Source: Deltaproteobacteria bacterium RBG_13_61_14 (GTDB taxonomy: Bacteria; RBG-13-61-14). From it: a stretch of 12,969 bases of DNA. Below are positions 7,492-12,969 of the stretch, piece after piece (positions within the stretch are counted from its first letter, which is position 1; every line of letters starts with the position of its first letter). The DNA lies in NCBI GenBank assembly GCA_001797815.1, contig MGQK01000122.1, positions 2,485 through 15,453 on the forward strand. The letters run 5' to 3'. The position numbers and the translations under genes were made by a program. Under the pieces are notes generated by a model that had not been told where the DNA came from, made no database searches, and saw only the letters and a list, made by a program, of their open reading frames with translations.

Positions 7492-8564
7492 CAAAGCTCC
7501 TGATGAATCATCTGCTCGGTGTAAGCGCAATAGGGTTCCTGGGCCAGGTCGTTGCCGGTGACCGCGAGCGCCCTCGCCCGGCAGCCGCCGCAAACACCGA
7601 TGAAGCGGCAATGGCCGCAGCTTCCCTGGTAGAGCTTGAAGTTGCGGAGCTTGAGGAAGAGCGGGGAGTTCTCCCAGATATCGCGGAAGCTCTGCTCGCG
7701 CACGTTCCCGGCCTTGATCGGGTAATAGCCGCAAGGGAAGACGTCGCCCTGGTAGGACACAAAGCCGAAGCCCATGCCGGCGAGGCAGCCGCGGGTGCGG
7801 GCGTTGATCCCGAATTTTTCCGGGGTCACCTCGATCCCCTCGGCCTGGGCCCGCTGGCGCAGGATCCGGTAATACTGGGGCGCGCAAGTGGGCTTGATCT
7901 CAAAGTCCTCGTCCCGGTTTTTCTCGTACAGGTAGTTGAGAATTGCTTCGTAACCTTCAGTCGTGATCAGCTCTCGGTCCGCCAATTCGCTCCCCCGGCC
8001 GGTCGGCACCAGCATGAACAGGTGCCAGGCCGCCACGCCCAGGCTCTTGACCAGCTTGAAGATGTGGTCCAGGTCAAAGCGGTTGCGCTGGGTGAGCGAG
8101 GTGTTGACCTGGACGCCGATGCCGTTCGCCTGCAAAATCTTGATCCCTTGGATCGAGGCCGCGAACGCGCCCGGCTGCCGGCGGAAGTCGTCATGCACTT
8201 GTGCATTGGACCCGTCCAGGCTGATCGAGCAGCGCCGCACTCCCGCGGCATAAAGTTTCTTGGCCGCCGCGTCGGTGATCAGGGTGCCGTTGGTGCTCAC
8301 GGCCATGGTCAGGCCGAGCGAGGTGCCGGAGGCGGCGATTTCGTAAACATCCGGCCGTAAGAGCGGCTCGCCGCCGGTGAGGATAATAATCGGTTTGGAG
8401 AAGCTGGCCACGTTGTCCAGCAGCGCCTTGTATTCCTCAAGCGAAAGCTCGCCCTCCGGGCTGGATTGCGAGGCGAAAGCCCGGCAATGGATGCAGTTGA
8501 GGTTGCAGCGGCGGGTCAGCTCCCAGGCCAGGATCCGCGGGGCGAATTGGTCTTGGGGTTTCAT
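7488..8564 (-). CDS. ahbD: Radical-SAM haem b synthase, AhbD type
   Basis: The 358-residue protein has the radical-SAM cluster C20-x3-C24-x2-C27 in TRRCNLNCIHC and the SAM-binding GGEP at 64-67. A C-terminal SPASM/Twitch-type extension has cysteines C260, C278, C316, C319, C325, C328 and C346, enough for a second Fe-S cluster. The segments KPTCAPQYYRILRQRA (224-239), TRGCLAGMGFGF and LFMLVPTGRG agree with AhbD, which oxidatively decarboxylates two propionates of Fe-coproporphyrin III to give haem b in the siroheme-dependent pathway. A position between hemB and hemL supports a haem role. The ATG at 8564 is preceded by AAAGAG. The alternative is another NirJ/AhbC-like or peptide-modifying SPASM enzyme, but the context and the Cys-Ala-Pro-xx-Tyr motif make AhbD the best fit. 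Confidence 0.87.
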   Translation of the reverse strand: MKPQDQFAPRILAWELTRRCNLNCIHCRAFASQSSPEGELSLEEYKALLDNVASFSKPIIILTGGEPLLRPDVYEIAASGTSLGLTMAVSTNGTLITDAAAKKLYAAGVRRCSISLDGSNAQVHDDFRRQPGAFAASIQGIKILQANGIGVQVNTSLTQRNRFDLDHIFKLVKSLGVAAWHLFMLVPTGRGSELADRELITTEGYEAILNYLYEKNRDEDFEIKPTCAPQYYRILRQRAQAEGIEVTPEKFGINARTRGCLAGMGFGFVSYQGDVFPCGYYPIKAGNVREQSFRDIWENSPLFLKLRNFKLYQGSCGHCRFIGVCGGCRARALAVTGNDLAQEPYCAYTEQMIHQELC

Positions 8565-8627
8565 CTTTTGCTCTTTGAACCCGCCCTCGGCGCAGACGCC
8601 AAGGATGGGTTACAATTTTTTTCATCC

Positions 8628-8700
8628 GTAGGGGCGCGATTAATCGCGCCCTGCTCTAACCCATGTTATAGAGAGAGGGCGCAATGAATTGCGCCCCTAC
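8628..8700. repeat. 73-bp multi-hairpin repeat element in the hemB-ahbD spacer
   Basis: The ends are inverted repeats, GTAGGGGCGC (8628-8637) and GCGCCCCTAC (8691-8700). The left half holds a perfect 20-base palindrome, GGGCGCGATTAATCGCGCCC (8632-8651). The right half holds GGGCGCAAT / ATTGCGCCC (8677-8696). A third, imperfect hairpin CTCTAAC / GTTATAGAG lies between them. The GGGCGCGA...TCGCGCCC core is shared with the element at 1933-1954, so this is a dispersed REP/MITE-like family. It fills half of the 150-base spacer between hemB and ahbD and has no coding capacity. The whole unit can fold as one cruciform or as separate stems. Confidence 0.75.
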
Positions 8701-8714
8701 CTCGGATCGTTCCT

Positions 8715-9698
8715 TCAATCCAGATATCCTTTCTCGATTGCTTCGCGGGCAAAGTAAGTGATGATCAGGTCGGCGCCGGCCCGCTTGATCGCGGTCAGGG
8801 TCTCGCGGATCACCTGGGGCCCGTTGATGGCGCCGGCTTTTTCCGCGTGCCGGATCAGGGCATACTCGCCGCTCACATTGTAGGCGGCGACCGGCACCGG
8901 AAAGGTTTCTCGGATCAGCCGGATGATATCCAGGTAGGCCAGGGCCGGCTTGACCATGACGATATCCGCGCCCTCTTCCAGGTCCAGCTCCACCTCGCGC
9001 AGCGCCTCCCGGGCGTTGGGCGGGTCCATCTGGTAGGTCCGGCGCGTGCCCTGGAACTGGCCGGACCCGGCCGCGTCGCGGAAGGGACCGTAAAAGGCCG
9101 AAGCATACTTGGCGGCGTAGCTCATGATCGCGACCTGGTCGAACCCCTCCTCATCGAGCGCGGCCCGGACCACGCCGACCCGGCCGTCCATCATGTCCGA
9201 GGGCGCGATCACGTCCGCCCCGGCCCGGGCGTAGCTGACCGCGATTTTCGCCAGGAGCTCCAGCGTGGGGTCGTTGTCCACGTCTTTCCCGTCCGGGGTG
9301 AGGATGCCGCAGTGGCCGGAGTCGGTGTATTCACAAACGCATAAGTCCGGGATCACCACCAGCTCCGGCGCCTTGGCCTTGATCGCCTGGATCGCGCGCT
9401 GGATGATGCCGTCCGACCTCCAGGCTTCGCTGGCCTCAGGGTCTTTCTTGGCGGTAACGCCGAACAGGAGCACCGCCGGGAGGCCGAGCTTGTGGATCTC
9501 CTTGGCCTCCTGGGCCAGCCGGTCCACCGAGAAGTGGTATTGGCCGGGCAGGCTCGGGATCGGCCGCTTGACCCCTTTGCCGGCGACTACGAAGTAGCCC
9601 ATGATCAGGTCTTCGGGCAGCACCCGCGTCTCGCGGACCATGCGGCGAAGTCCTTCGCTGCGGCGCAGCCGGCGGAGCCGGGTATCAGGAAAGCTCAT
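8715..9698 (-). CDS. hemB: Porphobilinogen synthase (5-aminolevulinate dehydratase)
   Basis: HemB condenses two 5-aminolevulinate molecules into porphobilinogen in the cytoplasm. The 327-residue length is standard. Both Schiff-base lysines are present: K197 in SYAAKYASAFYGPFR and K250 in DIVMVKPALAYLD. The zinc site is the cysteine type, C120-x-C122-x7-C130 in DLCVCEYTDSGHCG, so this is a zinc enzyme rather than the magnesium-only aspartate type. The start ATG (9698) overlaps the hemD stop as ATGA, and AGGAGG lies ten bases upstream inside the hemD coding region, so strong and coupled translation is expected. A 150-base spacer with a repeat element separates it from ahbD downstream. Confidence 0.97.
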   Translation of the reverse strand: MSFPDTRLRRLRRSEGLRRMVRETRVLPEDLIMGYFVVAGKGVKRPIPSLPGQYHFSVDRLAQEAKEIHKLGLPAVLLFGVTAKKDPEASEAWRSDGIIQRAIQAIKAKAPELVVIPDLCVCEYTDSGHCGILTPDGKDVDNDPTLELLAKIAVSYARAGADVIAPSDMMDGRVGVVRAALDEEGFDQVAIMSYAAKYASAFYGPFRDAAGSGQFQGTRRTYQMDPPNAREALREVELDLEEGADIVMVKPALAYLDIIRLIRETFPVPVAAYNVSGEYALIRHAEKAGAINGPQVIRETLTAIKRAGADLIITYFAREAIEKGYLD

Positions 9699-10486
9699 GC
9701 TCGTTTTCCTCCTGGGTTGCCTGCGACCGCCCCGGTCGCGGCTATATATTTTTTAATCGCATTCACCAATCCTTGTGCGGTAAATTTTTCCGCCACGATG
9801 TCCGCTTTTCGGCCTCGTTTTTCCACCTCGGCTTTCGTGATCGGGCCGATCACCGCGATCCTCGTCTTTTTCGGAATTTTCACCTTACCTATAAAATTAA
9901 TCACTGTTGACCCGGATGTAAAGATCACGATGTCCGTGTCCTGGGGAACCCGGGGCGCGGGCCTCATCGGCACGCTCTCGTAAACCGGGATCACGTCCAC
10001 TTTTGCCCCCCGCCCGCGCAGGCCCGCGGGCAAAACCTCGCGCGCTTCTTTGGCCCGGGGCAAGAGCACCCGCTGGCCTTTGAGGTCGCGGGGGAAGGCT
10101 GCCAGCAAAGCCTCGGCCACGAACGAGCGGGGCTGGATCCCGCACTTCACGCCCTGGAGCTTGAGCGCCTGGGCCGTGGCCGGACCGATGCAAGCGACCT
10201 TCAGGTGCCGGAGAGCCCTCCGGTCCCGGCCTTTTTGTTTCAGCTCCTCGAAGAAAATCTCCACCCCGTTCCGGCTGGTGAAAACCAGGTAAAGGTATTT
10301 ATCCAGTTTTGACATGGCCCGGTCCAGCTCGGGGTTGGGCCGGATCGGCCGGATCCTGATGGCCGGGATGCTGACCGCTTCCGCCCCCAGTTTCTCCAAT
10401 TGGGCGATCATCTCCGCCGCCTGGTCGCGGGGCCGGGTGACCACGATCTTGAGGCCCTGGAGCGGCTTCCGTGGAGTCCGCTTCAT
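9695..10486 (-). CDS. hemD: Uroporphyrinogen-III synthase
   Basis: HemD closes and isomerises the linear tetrapyrrole hydroxymethylbilane to uroporphyrinogen III. The 263-residue product has the two-domain pattern of this weakly conserved family: GLKIVVTRPRDQAAEMIAQLEKLGAE at the N-terminus, LVFTSRNGVEIFFEEL (67-82), ACIGPATAQAL, then DIVIFTSGSTVINF and IAVIGPITKAEVEKRG in the second half. It is a stand-alone HemD, not fused to a uroporphyrinogen methyltransferase (CobA/SUMT) as in many anaerobes, so the methyltransferase needed for siroheme must lie elsewhere. The start overlaps the hemC stop as ATGA, with AAGGA upstream. The last codons, encoding a glycine- and alanine-rich tail, are made from a GCGACCG palindrome, suggesting the C-terminus was extended by a repeat. 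Confidence 0.93.
   Translation of the reverse strand: MKRTPRKPLQGLKIVVTRPRDQAAEMIAQLEKLGAEAVSIPAIRIRPIRPNPELDRAMSKLDKYLYLVFTSRNGVEIFFEELKQKGRDRRALRHLKVACIGPATAQALKLQGVKCGIQPRSFVAEALLAAFPRDLKGQRVLLPRAKEAREVLPAGLRGRGAKVDVIPVYESVPMRPAPRVPQDTDIVIFTSGSTVINFIGKVKIPKKTRIAVIGPITKAEVEKRGRKADIVAEKFTAQGLVNAIKKYIAATGAVAGNPGGKRA
9723..9739. repeat. Palindromic repeat, GCGACCG hairpin family (copy 2), inside the hemD 3' end
   Basis: GCGACCG (9723-9729), three bases, and CGGTCGC (9733-9739) form a seven-pair stem followed by GGCTATA. This closely resembles copy 1 at 7387-7409, which is followed by GGCTACA. It lies within the last hemD codons, 25 bases upstream of hemB. Confidence 0.5.
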
Positions 10487-11448
10487 CCTCGAATTTCCTT
10501 CAGGACCTTTTCCGCGCCCTGGGCCATGAGTTTCTTGGCCAGAAGCTTCCCGGCTTCTTCCGCGTTGGCCGGCGCGACCTTCACTTCCGCCCGGAAAAAA
10601 GGCTCGCCCTCCGGATGCGCGACCACGCCCTGCAGGATCAAGGTCTGGCCCTCGACCCGGCCGAAAAAGCCGGCCGGGATGCGGCAGCCCGCGCCCAACT
10701 CGGCCATGGCCATCCGCTCGGCCGTGACCGCGAGCGCGGTCGCTTCATGGTGGATGACGCGGGAGGCCGCGATGGCCAGCTCGTCGTCCACCCGCGACTC
10801 CATTGCCAGCGCGCCTTGTCCGGCCGCGGGCAAAGAGAGGTCCAGGCTCAGGGTGATCACCGGGTTCCGGGACTCCTGGTCCACAAAGCCAAAGCGGTTG
10901 AGCCCGGCCCGGGCCACCACAATGGCGTCGGCCTGGCCTTCGCTGAGTTTGCGCAGCCGGGTGTCGAGGTTGCCGCGCAGGGGAACAAAGGTCAGGTCCG
11001 GCCGGCGGTGCTTGAGCTGGGCGGAGCGGCGGAGACTGGAAGTCGCGACCCTGGCGTTGCGGGGCAGGGCGGAAAGCGGATCACCGGACGAGCCGGGCCG
11101 GGCCACTTCCCGCCGGACGATGAGCACGTCCTCCACCGGCTCGCGGACGCTGATGGCCGAGACCATCAGGCCCTCGGGCAGACGGGTGGGCAAATCCTTG
11201 AGACTGTGCACGGCCAGGTCAATGGTATGGCTCGCGAGCGCGTGATCGAGCTCCGCGGTAAAAATCCCCTCGCGGCCAAAAGCCTCGGGCGCAAGGTCGT
11301 GGCGGCGGTCGCCCTCGGTCTTGATGAGCCTGGATTCGATTTTCAGTTGGGGATAGGCGGCGGCGATTTGCTCTTTCACCCAGTTGAGCTGGATCAGGGC
11401 CAGTTTGCTGCCTCGGCTCCCTAAGATCAATGGGCGTTTGGAAACCAC
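10483..11448 (-). CDS. hemC: Hydroxymethylbilane synthase (porphobilinogen deaminase)
   Basis: HemC polymerises four porphobilinogen units into hydroxymethylbilane, using a dipyrromethane cofactor held by a cysteine. The 321-residue product starts ILGSRGSKLALIQ and has HSLKDLP (81-87, catalytic Asp85), RGNLDTRLRKL (158-168), PAAGQGALAMESR (207-219) and the cofactor cysteine C255 in ELGAGCRIPAGFFG. All key residues are present. The start is GTG at 11448, which places the conserved ILGSRGS at the usual distance from the N-terminus. An AAGGA lies 13 bases upstream, somewhat far. The gene begins 120 bases after hemA, beyond a terminator, with a candidate promoter in between, and overlaps hemD by ATGA. 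Confidence 0.96.
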   Translation of the reverse strand: MVSKRPLILGSRGSKLALIQLNWVKEQIAAAYPQLKIESRLIKTEGDRRHDLAPEAFGREGIFTAELDHALASHTIDLAVHSLKDLPTRLPEGLMVSAISVREPVEDVLIVRREVARPGSSGDPLSALPRNARVATSSLRRSAQLKHRRPDLTFVPLRGNLDTRLRKLSEGQADAIVVARAGLNRFGFVDQESRNPVITLSLDLSLPAAGQGALAMESRVDDELAIAASRVIHHEATALAVTAERMAMAELGAGCRIPAGFFGRVEGQTLILQGVVAHPEGEPFFRAEVKVAPANAEEAGKLLAKKLMAQGAEKVLKEIRG

Positions 11449-11474
11449 TCGGCGAACTCATTCCTTCATTTATT

Positions 11475-11503
11475 AAAATAGCGGATTGTGGATTTTAACA
11501 CAA
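11475..11503 (-). promoter_or_regulatory. Candidate promoter for hemC-hemD-hemB and downstream genes
   Basis: On the minus strand TTGTGT (11503-11498) and TATTTT (11480-11475) are 17 bases apart, matching three and four of six consensus positions. It lies between the hemA terminator and the hemC start, in an AT-rich stretch, about 27 bases before the GTG. Confidence 0.4.
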
Positions 11504-11515
11504 CTTGAGGAAGAT

Positions 11516-11538
11516 AAAAAAGGGGCCTGGGTCGCCCC
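11516..11538 (-). terminator. Intrinsic terminator after hemA
   Basis: On the minus strand GGGGC (11538-11534), a seven-base loop and GCCCC (11526-11522) form a GC-only stem followed directly by six T (11521-11516). It lies 30 bases after the hemA stop and should separate hemA from hemC fully or partly. Confidence 0.7.
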
Positions 11539-11568
11539 CATTTCCAACGAGACAAAACAAGCGAAAGC

Positions 11569-12615
11569 TTAGTGAAGTAAAGACAATTTTTTAGGCTGGG
11601 GCTGGGGTGCGGGGGAAGGGGCAAAGCGGCCGACTTCTTCCTCGATGATCCGGCTGACCTCCGCCAGGAACCGGGTCCGCTCGTGGGTAGCGGATTCCGC
11701 GGCCTGCTCAAGACCGTCAATGTTGTGCAGCCGCACGCCCGGGACTTCCGCCACTTCCGGCTCCACGTCGCGGGGCATGGCCAGGTCAATGATGAAGAGC
11801 AGGCGGCCCTGGCGGTGTTCCATGATCTTTTCGACCATGCTCCTCTTGATGATCGGGTGGGGGGCGGCGGTGGAGCTGATCACAATGTCCACGGACTGGA
11901 GCTGGTTCTGGAAGTCCTCGTAGTTCACCGCCTGGCCGCCCAGTCGGTGCGCGATTTCCCTGGCCTTATCCACGGTGCGGTTGGCCACGGTGATGGTGGA
12001 GATGCCGTTCCCGGCCAGGCTCTTGGCCGTGAGCATGCTCATCTCGCCGGCGCCGACCACGAGCGCGGAGCGGTCCTTGAGGGTGCCGAAAAAGTCGCGG
12101 GCCATGTCCACCGCCACCGAGCCGATGTTGAGCGGCCCCTCGGAGATCCCGGTCTCGCGCCGGACCCGTTTGCCCACCTCCAGGGCGGCGTGGACCAGGT
12201 GTTCCATGAACTCGCCGATCGTGCCCTGCTCTTTGGCCCCGCAAAAAGCCTCCTTGACCTGGTTGATGATCTGGGTTTCGCCCATCACCATCGAGTCCAC
12301 CCCGGAGATCACCCGGAAAAGGTGGGCCACCGCCTCTCCCTCGGTCCGCCGGTAGAAGCAGTCGTGATACTCGGAGATGTCCACGTCCATCTCCCGGATG
12401 AACTGCTCCAGAGAGCGGAGCCCTTGATCCGCGGAATCGCACGAGCAATAGAACTCCACCCGGTTGCAAGTGGTCAGGATCATGGATTCACGGATGTGCG
12501 GCAGTTGGCGAAGGTGCTGGCGGGCTTTGCGGACGGCCTCGGCGCAAAAGCTTAACCGTTCCCGCAGCCAAAGCGGCGAGGTCTTGTGATTTAGTCCCAA
12601 AACAACGAGATGCAT
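11569..12615 (-). CDS. hemA: Glutamyl-tRNA reductase, short form without the C-terminal dimerisation domain
   Basis: HemA reduces glutamyl-tRNA(Glu) with NADPH to glutamate-1-semialdehyde, the first step of the C5 pathway. From the ATG at 12615 the product has 348 residues; the family usually has about 400-450. The catalytic domain is complete: MHLVVLGLNHKTSP, nucleophile Cys50 in LTTCNRVEFY, and VDSMVMGETQIINQVKEA. The NADPH domain has VVGAGEMSMLTAKSL and VANRT, then STAAPHPII and IDLAMPRDVEPEV. The linker helix RFLAEVSRIIEEEVGRF then stops and is replaced by a proline-rich tail (PSPAPQPQPKK). The usual dimerisation helices are not found in the other frames downstream, so no simple frameshift explains the loss. 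AAAGGG is eight bases before the ATG. A longer TTG start at 12678 is unlikely because that TTG is part of the -35 box. It heads the cluster under its own promoter. Confidence 0.95.
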   Translation of the reverse strand: MHLVVLGLNHKTSPLWLRERLSFCAEAVRKARQHLRQLPHIRESMILTTCNRVEFYCSCDSADQGLRSLEQFIREMDVDISEYHDCFYRRTEGEAVAHLFRVISGVDSMVMGETQIINQVKEAFCGAKEQGTIGEFMEHLVHAALEVGKRVRRETGISEGPLNIGSVAVDMARDFFGTLKDRSALVVGAGEMSMLTAKSLAGNGISTITVANRTVDKAREIAHRLGGQAVNYEDFQNQLQSVDIVISSTAAPHPIIKRSMVEKIMEHRQGRLLFIIDLAMPRDVEPEVAEVPGVRLHNIDGLEQAAESATHERTRFLAEVSRIIEEEVGRFAPSPAPQPQPKKLSLLH

Positions 12616-12649
12616 GGAATACACCCTTTCCCCGCTGACAAGCATTCTA

Positions 12650-12678
12650 AACATAATCGAAAATTCTTCCATTGTCAA
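12650..12678 (-). promoter_or_regulatory. Sigma-70-like promoter of hemA
   Basis: On the minus strand a perfect -35 TTGACA (12678-12673) and -10 TATGTT (12655-12650) are separated by exactly 17 bases. Transcription would start near 12643, giving a leader of about 28 bases with AAAGGG before the ATG at 12615. This is the strongest promoter in the window. Confidence 0.75.
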
Positions 12679-12855
12679 GGGGGAAGCAATTTAGGTGCCG
12701 CATATAACTTATTGAAATATATTGAAATTTAGTTTGAAAATCGTATGTCAAACCTGGCGGATGGGTGAAATCACCCTGGGGGTGCGCGTCTAATCACCAT
12801 TTATTTTATGGAAAAAGAAAAATTTTCTAATTCAGTCCAAATAAATTCTTTAAGG
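12679..12855. other. Intergenic region upstream of hemA with phased TTGAAA repeats and a small hairpin
   Basis: The 177 bases between the hemA promoter and the epimerase stop are AT-rich. TTGAAA occurs at 12712, 12722 and 12734, that is at about one helical turn, 30-60 bases upstream of the -35. This could be a curved upstream element or activator site. Further out, GGGTGA / TCACCC (12763-12768 / 12771-12776) forms a small hairpin. A second TTGACA (12751-12746, minus strand) lacks a good -10. No gene is seen, and no clear terminator for the epimerase gene. Confidence 0.35.
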
Positions 12856-12969
12856 TTAAGGCAAGCCTTTAATCCATTTGAGTTGCTCGGCCAATCCGGT
12901 TTTCAGGTCGCTTTTTGGATCAAAGCCCAGTTCTGCCCGGGCCAGGGAATTGTCCGCATAGGTATCGCG
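12856..12969 (-). CDS. NAD-dependent sugar-nucleotide epimerase/dehydratase (C-terminal end only, partial)
   Basis: An open frame enters from the right edge and ends at TAA 12858-12856, giving 37 residues. It includes RDTYADNSLARAELGFDPK and then SDLKTGLAEQLKWIKGLP. This is the standard end of extended short-chain dehydrogenases that act on nucleotide sugars (UDP-glucuronate or UDP-glucose 4-epimerase, WbpP-like): a D(T/V)xAD.S.A...LG(F/Y)xP motif followed by a helix ending in W. In the family this region covers the sugar-binding C-terminal lobe. Substrate specificity cannot be judged from this fragment. It transcribes toward hemA but is separated from it by 177 bases and the hemA promoter. 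It fits the surface-polysaccharide genes elsewhere in the window. Confidence 0.75.
   Translation of the reverse strand, partial: RDTYADNSLARAELGFDPKSDLKTGLAEQLKWIKGLP

Noticed and set aside
8437-8625. 62-codon minus-strand frame MKKIVTHPWRLRRG overlapping the ahbD start
   Set aside because: Most of it is an out-of-frame read of ahbD and it has no family match. The ATG at 8564 opens a clear radical-SAM protein.
8628-8700. Reading the hemB-ahbD hairpins as an intrinsic terminator
   Set aside because: On the minus strand neither hairpin is followed by a T run; the nearby T run belongs to the plus strand before the hairpin.
10726-10741. GACCGC / GCGGTC inverted repeat resembling the CCGCGACCG family
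   Set aside because: It lies inside hemC in well-conserved coding sequence (ALAVTAERMA) and lacks the GGCTAYA flank, so it is likely a by-product of GC-rich codons.
12616-12678. 21-residue N-terminal extension of HemA from a TTG start
   Set aside because: The TTG is the first half of a perfect TTGACA -35 box with a well-spaced -10 inside the extension, and the family start MHLVVLGLNHKTSP has its own ribosome site.

Overview
The window is GC-rich apart from AT-rich intergenic stretches. It looks like bacterial chromosome from an anaerobic, probably uncultured lineage. The main clue is a haem locus that combines the C5 route to uroporphyrinogen III (hemA, hemC, hemD, hemB, hemL) with a radical-SAM haem synthase of the AhbD type. 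That combination points to the siroheme-dependent haem pathway known from sulfate reducers and several uncultured phyla (for example Omnitrophota-like or deltaproteobacterial-type genomes). The lineage is an inference; there is no rRNA here to settle it.

Left part (1-3554), all on the minus strand. A polysaccharide flippase (2061-3542) is followed by a GMC-family flavin oxidoreductase with a ferredoxin-like cysteine cluster (184-1893). After a terminator and a fresh promoter comes a possible 20-residue ORF (58-120) with a near-perfect Shine-Dalgarno. It overlaps by ATGA the first 20 codons of an FGGY-family (rhamnulokinase-like) sugar kinase that runs off the window. A 119-bp MITE-like repeat lies between the flippase and the oxidoreductase.

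Middle part (3555-6021), plus strand. An AT-rich divergent intergenic region leads into a GT4-type glycosyltransferase (3763-4899) and an M20 metallopeptidase (4954-6021) with its own candidate promoter. Together with the flippase, the sugar kinase and an epimerase tail at the right edge, these suggest a cell-surface carbohydrate neighbourhood.

Right part (6026-12969), minus strand. The order in transcription direction is hemA, hemC, hemD, hemB, ahbD, hemL, ending at a terminator shared with the convergent peptidase gene. hemA has a strong sigma-70-like promoter and is followed by an intrinsic terminator; hemC then appears to start from a second promoter. hemC/hemD and hemD/hemB overlap by ATGA. 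HemA makes glutamate-1-semialdehyde, HemL makes 5-aminolevulinate, HemB makes porphobilinogen, and HemC and HemD make uroporphyrinogen III. AhbD would finish haem from Fe-coproporphyrin III. The middle steps (SAM-dependent uroporphyrinogen methyltransferase, siroheme synthase, AhbA/B, AhbC) are not here. The spacers inside this locus carry several palindromic and tandem repeats. The last 114 bases hold the C-terminus of an NAD-dependent sugar-nucleotide epimerase.

No rRNA, tRNA, CRISPR, transposase, phage or defence gene was recognised. The most unusual items are the repeat families, the coupled mini-ORF before the sugar kinase, a HemA without its C-terminal dimerisation domain, and the Fe-S-like motif in the GMC oxidoreductase.
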